From NCBI RefSeq assembly GCF_000315015.1, contig NZ_BAEP01000054.1, positions 124,001-188,000 of the forward strand: a stretch of 64,000 nucleotides of DNA, read 5' to 3'. The position numbers and the translations under genes were made by a program. Source of the DNA: Paraglaciecola mesophila KMM 241. Lineage in GTDB: Bacteria; Pseudomonadota; Gammaproteobacteria; Enterobacterales; Alteromonadaceae. The notes beneath the pieces are model-generated. The model made no database searches, was not told where the DNA came from, and saw nothing but the letters and a program-made list of their open reading frames with translations. Each line of letters starts with the position of its first letter. Within the stretch, counting starts at the first letter, position 1. This document shows positions 19,908-27,925 of the stretch, one piece after another.

Positions 19908-21479
19908 TTAATTAACGTGAATTGCTTTTGATAGCAACTGTTTTGGGCGTATCCCAAGGGCAAATCCACACAATAAAAACACCGCCCCAGCTCCGGCAAT
20001 CATGATGGCCAATTGTGTCATTTGCATCATCGGCTCCCACATCAGCCAGTTAGCAATCGTAGGTCGGTAATAGATAAGCCCAGCAGCCATGATTAAGGTC
20101 GAAATCACGACTTTTGCTAAGAACAACAAAGTACTCGCAGAGACTTTGTAGACCCCTAAACGATGTAACTTGCTGTACAACAAGCCCGCGTTCATGGTGG
20201 CTGACAAACTTGTGGCTATCGCCAACCCGAGGTACCCGAATGGGATCGCGAAAATTAAATTAAAGAGCATATTCGACGCCATACACCAGATACCGTATTT
20301 CACCGGTGTTTTAGTATCTTGACGAGAGAAAAACCCAGGAGCGAGAACCTTAATTAACATAAAGCTAAGCAACCCAGTGGCATAGGCGATTAAACTGTAC
20401 GAGGCGAGTGTGGCATCTAACGCGGTGAATTCACCTCGTTTAAACAATACGATCAACATAGGCTCTGCCAAGATCATTAAACCAGCCGCAGCGGGAATAC
20501 CTAGTAAACTTACCATCCGCAGCGCCCAGTCAATGTTGGCACTAAACGCCTTGGCATCGTTTGTCACATGATTACGCGATAAGGTCGGCAATATGACAGT
20601 GGCGATAGCAATACCGAATAATCCTAAAGGAAACTCTAATAAGCGGTCAGAGTAGTACAGCCAACTAATGGAGCCTGTCACTAAGAAGCTTGCGATAAAG
20701 GTATCGAATAACAAATTTAGCTGACCAACCGATACGCCGAATAATGCGGGTATCATCAATTTACGCACTTTGGTCACTTGTGGGTCTGACCATCCCCACT
20801 TAGGTTTTACCAGTAATCCAGCTCGATACAAAAAAGGTAACTGAAATGCGAATTGCACTATGCCACCAATAAACACCCCCCACGCTAAGGCAAAACCTGG
20901 CTCTTCAAAGGTATCCGCCATAAAAATAGCACAGCTAATAATGGCTACATTTAATAGCACCGGGGTGAATGCAGACACAGCAAATTGGTTTAAGGTATTT
21001 AATATGGCGCCGGTTAAGCCTGCTAACGAGATAAACATTAAATAAGGAAACGTGATCTTCAACATCAAGGCTGCAAGTTCGAACTTCGCCCCTTGAGGCT
21101 CGTCGTTGAGATATTCCATAAACCAGCCTGCGCCAAATAGCGCAGTAACAACTGGAGAGCCAATCACCCCAAGAAACGTTACTACTGTCACTATTACCCC
21201 AAGCGTGCCAGATACTTTGGCAATGAATTGCTTCATGGCATCTTTGTCATTTTCGTTGCTAACTTCTGTTAGCACAGGGATAAACGCTTGGGCGAATGCG
21301 CCTTCAGCAAATAAACGACGAAGAAAATTGGGAATTTTATTGGCAAAGAAAAACACATCAGCTGCCGCCCCAGCACCCATTAAATTTGCCACCACAACAT
21401 CTCTGACTAAACCCAAGACTCGTGATAAAAAGGTCATACAACTGACAATTAATCCGGATTTCAACAAACGATTCGACAC
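19908..21479 (-). CDS. murJ: Lipid II flippase MurJ (MviN)
   Basis: Inner-membrane flippase of the MOP superfamily that translocates the peptidoglycan precursor lipid II. 523 residues with about 14 hydrophobic helices. The N-terminal LLKSGLIVSCMTFLSRVLGLVRDVVVANLMGAG and the RLFAEGAFAQAFIPVLTE segment with essential arginines are highly conserved. The protein starts at GTG with AAGGAAG 5 bp upstream. It is upstream of ribF on the same strand and divergent from rpsT, a common neighbourhood in gammaproteobacteria. It is a different branch of the superfamily from the Wzx-like flippase at 50 kb. Confidence 0.95.
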   Translation of the reverse strand: MSNRLLKSGLIVSCMTFLSRVLGLVRDVVVANLMGAGAAADVFFFANKIPNFLRRLFAEGAFAQAFIPVLTEVSNENDKDAMKQFIAKVSGTLGVIVTVVTFLGVIGSPVVTALFGAGWFMEYLNDEPQGAKFELAALMLKITFPYLMFISLAGLTGAILNTLNQFAVSAFTPVLLNVAIISCAIFMADTFEEPGFALAWGVFIGGIVQFAFQLPFLYRAGLLVKPKWGWSDPQVTKVRKLMIPALFGVSVGQLNLLFDTFIASFLVTGSISWLYYSDRLLEFPLGLFGIAIATVILPTLSRNHVTNDAKAFSANIDWALRMVSLLGIPAAAGLMILAEPMLIVLFKRGEFTALDATLASYSLIAYATGLLSFMLIKVLAPGFFSRQDTKTPVKYGIWCMASNMLFNLIFAIPFGYLGLAIATSLSATMNAGLLYSKLHRLGVYKVSASTLLFLAKVVISTLIMAAGLIYYRPTIANWLMWEPMMQMTQLAIMIAGAGAVFLLCGFALGIRPKQLLSKAIHVN

Positions 21480-21959
21480 ACGACTTCCTTTAAAAAATAA
21501 ATAATCCGAACAACACTGCGCTTAAACACAGCGCCTATTATGCGCCAAGGGTCATTTACTTAGAAGCATTCATCCAAAAAACAATCACCTACAGACATGT
21601 ACACACTCTCGCTGGCTCTAACCGAGATGGGTCTACCTCTTACGGGGTGAACGGGTATGGTCGAGCAGGTATAGGCTGAGCGGATATGGGATGAATAATG
21701 TGGCGTTAATTTAACTTCTTAGTACATTGCCTCTTCGCTCAATCAAGGAACTCAGGTAAACTACTTTCTGGCAGGTGCGAATGCCTATCAACATCGCCTA
21801 CTTCGCTGCTTGTGAACACGATTCAAATCCAGCATTACGATACCCTGAGAATTAACTGCAGTTTTGCACAATAAATACGCAAAAGCATTTGACAAACACA
21901 GGTCTGATAGGCACAATCCGCACCCTTGAATTTTGACTAGAATTTTTTGGGAGTTCCAC
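21480..21959. other. Intergenic region between murJ and rpsT
   Basis: 480 bp with no convincing gene. It contains the rpsT promoter at its right end. Near 21654-21695 three imperfect 14-nt units (GGTATGGTCGAGCA, GGTATAGGCTGAGC, GGATATGGGATGAA) stand head to tail. A minus-strand open frame spanning 21788-22090 runs across rpsT and has no ribosome-binding site, so it is treated as a shadow. The murJ promoter should lie at the left end but is not obvious. Confidence 0.6.
21889..21917 (+). promoter_or_regulatory. Sigma-70 promoter of rpsT
   Basis: A perfect -35 hexamer TTGACA (21889-21894) and a -10-like CACAAT (21912-21917) are separated by 17 bp. The predicted transcript starts near 21924, about 36 nt before the TTG start codon of rpsT. 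Confidence 0.7.
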
Positions 21960-22223
21960 TTGGCTAACATTAAGTCTGCTAAGAAACGTGCACTACAATC
22001 AGAAAGACGCCGCCAGCACAACGCTAGCCGTCGTTCGATGACACGTACATCTTTGAAGAAAGTACTTGCTGCAATCGCTTCTGGCGACAAAGCATCTGCT
22101 CAGGCTGCATTTGCAGCTGCTACACCTTTGATTGACCGCATGGCAACTAAAGGTCTTATCCATAAAAACAAAGCTGCTCGTCATAAGAGCCGTTTGTCTG
22201 CACAGATTAAAGCTTTAGCTTAA
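21960..22223 (+). CDS. rpsT: 30S ribosomal protein S20 (TTG start)
   Basis: Binds 16S rRNA early in small-subunit assembly. 87 residues, the usual length, beginning with [26 protein letters not shown] after the initiator and ending KALA. The start codon is TTG at 21960 with GGGAG 7 bp upstream. E. coli rpsT also uses UUG, where the weak start is connected to autoregulation (established knowledge), so the choice looks conserved. The longer in-frame ATG at 21933 would add nine residues foreign to the family and place the Shine-Dalgarno inside the gene. Monocistronic, with its own promoter and terminator. Confidence 0.96.
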   Translation: MANIKSAKKRALQSERRRQHNASRRSMTRTSLKKVLAAIASGDKASAQAAFAAATPLIDRMATKGLIHKNKAARHKSRLSAQIKALA

Positions 22224-22247
22224 TATCAGTTCAGAATTTTTATTGTC

Positions 22248-22272
22248 AAAAAAGCGCTTAGGCGCTTTTTTT
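22248..22272 (+). terminator. Terminator after rpsT
   Basis: AAAAAAGCGC, a TTAG loop and GCGCTTTTTTT form a stem with a T tract 24 bp after the rpsT stop. Confidence 0.88.
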
Positions 22273-22437
22273 GTGCCTAAAATTTACGTTTATCGCAGCC
22301 TCTCTCCTTTTTGAAACAGATTAAAGTAACTTGAATTAATCTAAGCTAATACCATTTCAGTAAATAATTGCTCAGTGGTCAATTATTTTTACTGGAGTTG
22401 GTATAAAGAAACAATAATATCCATTTAAGGAAAGCAT

Positions 22438-23874
22438 ATGAAAAGCACACATTTATATCGTTCGCTTGCACTAACCGGCACCTTGCTAATCAGTGCTTGT
22501 GCATCAACTGAAGCAACGGATACAGCTACAGCTACAGCTACAGCTACTAATCAGCTTGCCGAACTAAGTGCGCAAGCCATGAATAGCGATACCGCTTACG
22601 AAATAGTAAAATCACTCACAGTAGAAGTAGGACCGCGAATAGCAGGCAGCGAAGGTGATAAGCGCGCGGTTGAATGGGCAGAAAGTAAATTTAAAGAACT
22701 GGGATTTGATAACGTCTACAAAGAGCCTGTGCGAGTTAGGAATTGGTCTCGAGGTATTGCTGATGCAAAAATCATCGCTCCTTATCAACAAAAATTATTT
22801 ATTACCGCATTAGGCGGTTCAGTGGCCACTCCTGAAGGCGGCCTTACCACTGAAGTGGCTATGTTCAACTCTTTGGCTTCATTAAAACAAGCTGATGCAG
22901 CGCAAGTAGATGGAAAAATAGTTTTCATTAATCAACGCATGCAGCGTGATCGCGCTGGCAAAGGCTACGGCCCTGTCGTTATTGGCCGCTCACAAGGTGC
23001 TATTGAGGCGGCAAAATTAGGCGCTAAAGCTGTCCTTATTCGCTCCGTCGGTACCGATAATTCACGCTTTGCACATACCGGTGTTATGCAATATTCCGAC
23101 GATGTACAGAAGATCCCCGCAGGCGCGTTATCAAACGCTGACGCTGACAACCTACAAGCTATGATCGACGCAGGTAATGATGTGACATTGGCAGTAGACA
23201 TGCGCGCTAAAGAACACGGCTGGCAAACGTCTTACAATGTTGTTGGGGAATTTACCGGTACTGAGTCTCCTGAAGAGGTTGTGCTGATAGGTGCTCACTT
23301 AGATTCATGGGATGAAGGCACAGGTGCGCTGGATGATGGCGCAGGTGTAGGGATTGTTACCGGCGCAGCTACCTTAATAAAAAACCTAACTGGCCAACCC
23401 AAACGGACGATCCGAGTAGTACTTTATGCGTCTGAAGAATTCGGCTTAACTGGCGCGCAGGAATATACCCGTAAGCACAAAGAGGAATTAGGCAATATTA
23501 TTGTTGCAGCAGAGTCTGACTTTGGTGCGGGGGAAATTTATCAAATGGATACCCTATTCACGCCGAATGCACTTGAGGTGGCTACCCCCTTGTTTGCCGC
23601 CCTTGCCAAAATAGGCATTAAACAAGGCCATAATCAAGCTGGCGGCGGCCCTGATGTGTCAATGCTCCCCAAGCACGGGGTGCCGGTGGTTTCTTTGCTA
23701 CAAGATGGCACCTATTATTTTGACTACCATCACACGGCGAATGACACCTTAGATAAGGTTGATCCAAAAGCATTAGCACAAAACCAAGCCGCTTATGCGT
23801 TGCTTGCGTATTTCATGGCAAATAGCGGTATTGAGACGCGCCCTGCGCCTAAAGAAACGGCACAATCACATTAG
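22438..23874 (+). CDS. Secreted M28-family zinc peptidase, lipoprotein (carboxypeptidase Q-like)
   Basis: 478 residues. A lipoprotein signal (LTGTLLISACAS) predicts lipidation of the Cys, so the enzyme sits in the periplasm or outer membrane. A Thr/Ala repeat linker follows. Zinc ligands of the M28 family are visible: His and Asp in GAHLDSWDEGTGALDDGAG (near 285-300), the EE pair in YASEEFGLTGAQ, Asp in AESDFGAG and a late His in YHHTANDTLDKV. A protease-associated insert lies between about 130 and 250. The closest named type is carboxypeptidase Q, an exopeptidase (family knowledge); the substrate is unknown. AAGGAAAG precedes the ATG. It stands alone between rpsT and the convergent yqcA. Confidence 0.88.
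   Translation: MKSTHLYRSLALTGTLLISACASTEATDTATATATATNQLAELSAQAMNSDTAYEIVKSLTVEVGPRIAGSEGDKRAVEWAESKFKELGFDNVYKEPVRVRNWSRGIADAKIIAPYQQKLFITALGGSVATPEGGLTTEVAMFNSLASLKQADAAQVDGKIVFINQRMQRDRAGKGYGPVVIGRSQGAIEAAKLGAKAVLIRSVGTDNSRFAHTGVMQYSDDVQKIPAGALSNADADNLQAMIDAGNDVTLAVDMRAKEHGWQTSYNVVGEFTGTESPEEVVLIGAHLDSWDEGTGALDDGAGVGIVTGAATLIKNLTGQPKRTIRVVLYASEEFGLTGAQEYTRKHKEELGNIIVAAESDFGAGEIYQMDTLFTPNALEVATPLFAALAKIGIKQGHNQAGGGPDVSMLPKHGVPVVSLLQDGTYYFDYHHTANDTLDKVDPKALAQNQAAYALLAYFMANSGIETRPAPKETAQSH
22522..22545 (+). repeat. Hexanucleotide repeat (ACAGCT) x4 inside the M28 peptidase gene
   Basis: Four perfect head-to-tail ACAGCT units encode a Thr-Ala linker just after the lipobox. Gain or loss of units would keep the frame and change only the linker length. 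Confidence 0.9.
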
Positions 23875-23905
23875 CGAAGTCAAAGCGGTATCATGATTCG
23901 CACAA

Positions 23906-23940
23906 AAAAGGCGAGGTGTCGAAATAGAACCTCGCCTTTT
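23906..23940. terminator. Bidirectional terminator between M28 peptidase and yqcA
   Basis: An 11-bp perfect stem, AAAAGGCGAGG and CCTCGCCTTTT with a 13-nt loop, has A/T tracts on both sides and lies between two convergent genes, so it can serve both strands. Confidence 0.9.
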
Positions 23941-23965
23941 GATTAGCTTTAACTGAAGCTGCTAA

Positions 23966-24412
23966 CTATGCGAATTCAGCTGCCAATGGCTCTATAAAAG
24001 CCAACGCTTCTTTTTCAGGCTCAAGAGTTTCACAAGCATCAATCTTAAGCATATCTGCAACTGGCTTGCCTTGTAATTCAAGCAATAACGCTTGTATTTG
24101 CTCGCCCGCACCGCAGTATGAATCACAGTAACTACTGTCACCTAAGCCAATGACAGCAAACGGCTTCTGATCCATCAAAGGGAACATGTCCTTTAAATCT
24201 GCAACAAAAAACTCGAGATTCGGCGGAATATCCCCCTGCCCCGTAGTGGAAGAAACAAAAATGTACCCATCACAGCGTTTAAAATCATCAATGCTTGGGT
24301 CGTCATATATTTCGCTGACCACTTGTTTACTGGTGAGCAGCTCTTGTACTTGCTCTGCAACATGTTGGGCGTTACCGTAAACTGAACCAACGAAAATACC
24401 TACTTTACTCAT
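23966..24412 (-). CDS. yqcA: Flavodoxin YqcA (MioC-like)
   Basis: 148-residue short-chain flavodoxin, an FMN-binding electron carrier. The phosphate-binding loop is GSVYGNAQHVAE at the N-terminus; the two isoalloxazine loops are SSTTGQGDIPPN and LGDSSYCDSYCGAG. The gene order yqcC-truC-yqcA is the same as in E. coli, which supports YqcA rather than MioC, although the two are close paralogues. It ends at a bidirectional terminator and has GGAAG upstream of the ATG. The redox partner is not indicated by the context. Confidence 0.88.
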   Translation of the reverse strand: MSKVGIFVGSVYGNAQHVAEQVQELLTSKQVVSEIYDDPSIDDFKRCDGYIFVSSTTGQGDIPPNLEFFVADLKDMFPLMDQKPFAVIGLGDSSYCDSYCGAGEQIQALLLELQGKPVADMLKIDACETLEPEKEALAFIEPLAAEFA

Positions 24413-24445
24413 TTTTTACTCTTCCTTTGCTAAAACAAAATTAGT

Positions 24446-25204
24446 TTACCGATTATTTGAAAGCAGATCTAACCTATCTAACGATGGTATTGCCCAGCCC
24501 CATTGCGTCATCAATGTAGACATTCTTTGGTCGAAATCATTCACTATCGCCAATTTTTCGTTACTTACCGGGTGTGTCATGCACATTTGTTGACAGGTCA
24601 ATGCCAGACCATTAAATGAAAACTGGTCCCGCATAAATTTATTGTGTTTGCCATCACCATGAGTGGTATCACCGACAATGGGATGATTAATATGGCACAT
24701 ATGCCTGCGCAATTGGTGCTTGCGGCCTGTTTTAGGGTGCAGCCGCACGAGCGTGTATCGAGCGGAGGGATAACGACTGACAGCAAAGGGCAACTCAAAT
24801 TGCTGTAGAGGTACGTATTCTGTTTGTGCTTCTTGGGCGTCTTTATCTTGTTTAGCACGTTTATCGGCTATTTTATCGAGCTTTTCTTTAAGGGCATAAT
24901 CAATCAAACCCGCTTCTTTTACATGGCCGCGCACAATCGCGAAGTAAGTTTTTGCTATTGTATTACCAGCAAATTGCTCCCCCACCAGGCGAGCAATATC
25001 GGCAGACAAAGCAAACACTAGCACTCCGGATGTTGGGCGATCTAAACGATGAACCGGAAACACATGTTGACCGATTTGATCTCTGAGCATCTGCATCGCA
25101 AACTGGGTTTCGTGACGATCAATCATGCTTCTGTGTACTAATAAACCAGCGGGTTTGTGAATAGCGACTAAGTATTCGTCTTGATACAAAATAGTTAATG
25201 TCAT
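24446..25204 (-). CDS. truC: tRNA pseudouridine(65) synthase TruC
   Basis: RluA-family enzyme making pseudouridine 65 in tRNA. 252 residues. The catalytic aspartate is in FPVHRLDRPTSGVLVFALS (HRLDRxTSG motif), and the family signature LVRLHPKTGRKHQLRRHMCHINHPIVGD follows. The N-terminal KPAGLLVHRS is also characteristic. It starts by a TAATG overlap with yqcC and is followed 33 bp later by yqcA, the E. coli order. The length and HxxxxH details fit TruC better than RluA. Confidence 0.93.
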   Translation of the reverse strand: MTLTILYQDEYLVAIHKPAGLLVHRSMIDRHETQFAMQMLRDQIGQHVFPVHRLDRPTSGVLVFALSADIARLVGEQFAGNTIAKTYFAIVRGHVKEAGLIDYALKEKLDKIADKRAKQDKDAQEAQTEYVPLQQFELPFAVSRYPSARYTLVRLHPKTGRKHQLRRHMCHINHPIVGDTTHGDGKHNKFMRDQFSFNGLALTCQQMCMTHPVSNEKLAIVNDFDQRMSTLMTQWGWAIPSLDRLDLLSNNR

Positions 25205-25560
25205 TATTCTGCTCCACTAAATTGAAGGTCAATTTGCGCTAACACTTCAAGTACTGGTTCCCGCGTGGGCTGCCCTGTCGTGTATTCTTTAGCCCACTCT
25301 AGTGCCATCGGCATCAGTGCCATTCGTGTTGGCAGTGGCTTTTCCTCTTGCAGCAGTTCATTCATCTTGGGAATAAAGATAAATTGCAGCCACTGAGCAA
25401 ACCCCAAACGATCACAAGCAAAAGGCAATTCACTCTGCATTGCCCAAAGTGAAGGCGGGGAAGAAGACCATTGCTCAGCTGTTTTCAATGCCACGGTCAA
25501 TTGCGATAACAGCTTCAGTACTTGGACTTCTGAGGCGCTACATGGCATGCTTCTGCTCAT
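25204..25560 (-). CDS. yqcC: YqcC family protein
   Basis: 118 residues from the ATG at 25560; the longer frame begins at an unlikely TTG. The pattern W...PSLWAMQSELPFACDRLGFAQWLQFIFIPKMNELL and the following PLP block match the all-helical YqcC family, whose role is unknown. It is consistently next to truC, here with a 1-bp TAATG overlap, so a link with tRNA modification is plausible but unproven. First gene of the minus-strand yqcC-truC-yqcA operon, divergent from the DUF3549 gene. Confidence 0.85.
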   Translation of the reverse strand: MSRSMPCSASEVQVLKLLSQLTVALKTAEQWSSSPPSLWAMQSELPFACDRLGFAQWLQFIFIPKMNELLQEEKPLPTRMALMPMALEWAKEYTTGQPTREPVLEVLAQIDLQFSGAE

Positions 25561-25619
25561 ATTCAATCATCTCAAAATTAGGTTGTTTCCGCGTAATGCG
25601 CGGCAGTTTATAGGTAAAC

Positions 25620-26645
25620 ATGAATCAAATCAGCTCCATCAGTGAATTTCTTCTTCACGCTCAAACCGAATACCATGTATTTGATATGGGTCGCACTATT
25701 CGCAGCATCGAAAGCCAGACTTTTCTAAATATAGAAAACGCCAGTGAGGCAGCGCCATACCCTCGCCAACAACACGCATGGTTCGGTATTATTTTCTTCA
25801 GTCGGCAATTGAGTCGCGAGCATTACATTTGGTTTGTAAAACTTCCTTTAGACGAAAAAGGCTTAGTTATCAGTGCCACGCGCAATCATTTTTTACAAAT
25901 CATCACTGATGCTTTAGGCGCCCAATTAGAATATAACAAAGCAGCCCAGGGGCGTTTACCTGAAAATCCATATACGTTCGTACCGAACCAACAGCAACTA
26001 GCTGATTTTAATAGCATAAGCCGAAATGTATTACAGCTACCGCCCAGTGAGTATTATTCACCTGCAGTGCTTTACTTCGCTCAGCCTCAAGCCCACGATT
26101 GGCAGAATGTCGCATTGCAAGGTATTGCCGATATTGCCGCGAGCGTGCGCCGTAGAGAAGGCGCGCAGTTAATTACTGAAAATATCACTAAGGTAGCCCC
26201 TCAAGTGCAGCAAGCGTTGATGTCATCCCTTGAGAACTACGCGTTAGATAAAGACACTAGCCAGTGTTTAATTGACCATGCGCAGCAGCGTTTTAATGAG
26301 CCTCAGCAGATCCAGTGGACCTTACGTGCTTTGAGCCAAAGTGTAGCTAATACTGTCGTTAACAGCTTTATTCAGCGCGTACTTGATTCACAGCATGGTA
26401 AAACGCCGGAGATCATGTTGTTAATTGCAGCAAGACATTGGCCCTGTTTACAAGATGAACAAATTTTGCGCCAATACATTAATCAACTTGCCGACATTGA
26501 TATCGAACTATGTGCCGATTTGTACAGCGACTTAGTGCAGATCCCAAGTATTCGCCCTACTATGCTCAGTGTCATCAGATGGCAAGACAAGACGCCAGCA
26601 GTAACGCAAATGGTCGGCCATTTATTTAGTGGACAGCAAAAATGA
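25620..26645 (+). CDS. DUF3549 family protein
   Basis: 341 residues, predicted soluble. The N-terminus (ISSISEFLLHAQTEYHVFDMGRTIRSI) and PYPRQQHAWFGIIFFSR match the DUF3549 family known from Alteromonadales and Vibrionales; no function is established. The C-terminal two thirds are helical and could form HEAT-like repeats (TKVAPQVQQALMSSLENYAL, ETDWTLRAL-like periodicity; inference). The stop overlaps the next gene by ATGA, so the two proteins are made together. It is divergent from yqcC. Confidence 0.75.
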   Translation: MNQISSISEFLLHAQTEYHVFDMGRTIRSIESQTFLNIENASEAAPYPRQQHAWFGIIFFSRQLSREHYIWFVKLPLDEKGLVISATRNHFLQIITDALGAQLEYNKAAQGRLPENPYTFVPNQQQLADFNSISRNVLQLPPSEYYSPAVLYFAQPQAHDWQNVALQGIADIAASVRRREGAQLITENITKVAPQVQQALMSSLENYALDKDTSQCLIDHAQQRFNEPQQIQWTLRALSQSVANTVVNSFIQRVLDSQHGKTPEIMLLIAARHWPCLQDEQILRQYINQLADIDIELCADLYSDLVQIPSIRPTMLSVIRWQDKTPAVTQMVGHLFSGQQK

Positions 26646-26947
26646 ATTTGTTTGATTTGACATTATTTCTGGTGATCTTATTGGTGGTATTTCAGTTTTG
26701 GCGCATGCGAGCGATTACTGAAAAAGCTAACCAATATCTCGCTCAGTATTGTGATAAGCATGGCTTGCAGCTGATTAGTAACGCGCGGCAAAAAACACGA
26801 CTAGGCAGTTACCGGGGCAAATTAGATTGGCAAAGTTGTTTCGTATTTGAATTTTCAGGCAATGGTGAAAACAGTTATCAAGGCACGCTCACTATGGCCG
26901 GAAAGCATATTTTAAACGTTGATACTCCTGCGTATCGAATAGATTAG
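26642..26947 (+). CDS. DUF3301 family membrane-anchored protein
   Basis: 101 residues. One N-terminal membrane helix (LFDLTLFLVILLVVFQFWRM) is followed by a small cytosolic domain with conserved CDKHGLQLIS, KTRLGSYRGKLDW and FEFSGNGENSYQGTLTMAG. The family is widespread in gammaproteobacteria and has no known function. Coupled to the DUF3549 gene by a 4-bp overlap, a pairing that is common in Alteromonadales and Vibrio as far as I recall. The csrB gene lies downstream in the opposite direction. Confidence 0.78.
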   Translation: MNLFDLTLFLVILLVVFQFWRMRAITEKANQYLAQYCDKHGLQLISNARQKTRLGSYRGKLDWQSCFVFEFSGNGENSYQGTLTMAGKHILNVDTPAYRID

Positions 26948-27023
26948 CCCTTTTAGGTTTTTGCTTATTGGATAGCTATTGATTGAAGTGGATAATAGAC
27001 AACCACTTCTTTATAGAAGCCCA

Positions 27024-27620
27024 GAAACTGCAAAGGCGCGGCCTGAATCATTTCAAGCCACGCCTTTACATCAAAATTGAAGGTCCCTCTGTGCGCTCCT
27101 TCGCAACAACTACATCACACCATCCTTGTCTTGTCCTTCTGTCATTCATCCTGAATGCGGCACCTATCCCAAGTGTGTCCTTTTCCTTTAATCACCTTCC
27201 AAGGTGAGTGCTGTCTTCCCGGCAGCGATCCTGTTTGCATCCAATGCGCTTACGTCCTTATAAGCAACTCATCCTGAGTTAGTCCATATCCTTTAGCTCT
27301 GACGAGCAACTTCATCCTGAAGCGTCCATTTCATCCCTGTTCCATTCATCCTGAATAAACGCTCGTCCTGAGCGGGTCCTTGTCCATTGCGCTATCGCGC
27401 GACTTCATCCTGAAATATCCTTGTCATCCTTTCCATTCATCCAGAATGGGCACTCGTCCTGAGTGGGTCCTTTTCCTTGTTACCATTTCCAAATGGGATG
27501 CTCATACTGAGCCTTTCCTGATAATCCTTGTAACAGTTTGTCCATAAAACTGTATTGCTCGTCCTGAGCTTGTCCTAGGTCATCCTTGTGTCTTCCTGAC
27601 TCGTCGTGTTTCCCTGTGAC
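27024..27620 (-). ncRNA. csrB: CsrB-type CsrA-sequestering small RNA
   Basis: The 978 bp between the DUF3301 gene and the GNAT gene encode no protein. Read on the minus strand they contain about 40 GGA motifs in about 600 nt. At least eight are CAGGAYG inside short stem-loops such as GCTCAGGACGAGC and ATTCAGGATGAAT, alternating with single-stranded AAGGA and TGGA; this is the hallmark of CsrB RNAs that titrate the translational repressor CsrA. The predicted 5' end (GTCACAGGGAAAC) resembles that of E. coli CsrB and can fold as TCGTC/GACGA. The 3' end is a 16-bp stem. A GacA/UvrY box lies upstream. The 5' and 3' ends are inferred to within some tens of bases. About 597 nt is longer than the 369 nt of E. 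coli CsrB. Confidence 0.9.
27032..27067 (-). terminator. 3' stem-loop of csrB
   Basis: A 16-bp stem with two G-U wobbles (arms 27032-27047 and 27052-27067, loop of 4 nt) ends the GGA-rich tract. The T tract after it on the minus strand is weak (GCAGTTTCT), so exact termination is uncertain. Confidence 0.7.
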
Positions 27621-27627
27621 GAAACAA

Positions 27628-27656
27628 ACTATATAACAAACAAAAACATTTTCGAC
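27628..27656 (-). promoter_or_regulatory. Inferred csrB promoter
   Basis: The minus strand shows a -10-like TATAGT (27633-27628) about 8 bp before the CsrB-like 5' end. The -35 region is poor (ATGTCG/GTCGAA), which fits an activator-dependent promoter. Two direct copies of GTGTCAC lie at 27665-27682, 11 bp apart. Confidence 0.5.
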
Positions 27657-27785
27657 ATAGATCCGTGACACTTATGTGACACCTATTAGCCTAAAGTCTA
27701 AATTTTTTGTTAAATTTGTTTTAATTCAGTAGGTTAGGAATGTAGCAGAGAGAATTACTGGCGTGTGAAATGACTTTATCCTACA

Positions 27786-27811
27786 CCCTTGTACGAAATC
27801 TCTTACAAGGG
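27786..27811 (-). promoter_or_regulatory. GacA/UvrY binding box upstream of csrB
   Basis: TGTACG-N6-CTTACA (27790-27807) matches the GacA/UvrY consensus TGTAAG-N6-CTTACA with one difference, and the palindrome extends to CCCTTGTA...TACAAGGG. It sits about 170 bp upstream of the inferred csrB start, similar to the UvrY site of E. coli csrB. It indicates control by the BarA-UvrY (GacS-GacA) two-component system. Confidence 0.82.
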
Positions 27812-27925
27812 GTGAAGGTTATGTCCTAACGTTAAACAGTGGTGCAGGTAATTAAATTAGGCTTCGCTTGGAAAAGTTCCATTTTTATTCGGCAATTTTG
27901 TAAAAAAAAGTACAAAAATTGACAA

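Noticed and set aside
21788-22090. Minus-strand ORF over rpsT
   Set aside because: Opposite strand to rpsT, no ribosome-binding site, biased composition; a shadow of the conserved S20 gene.
27120-27600. Repeated TTCATCCTGAA-like units that look like a CRISPR or repeat array
   Set aside because: The units are not of constant length or spacing and each is a small palindrome. On the minus strand they are CAGGAYG hairpins of a CsrB RNA.
26983-27671. Short ORFs of 63 and 74 codons inside the csrB region
   Set aside because: They have no ribosome-binding site, low-complexity translations, and overlap the RNA gene in part on the opposite strand.
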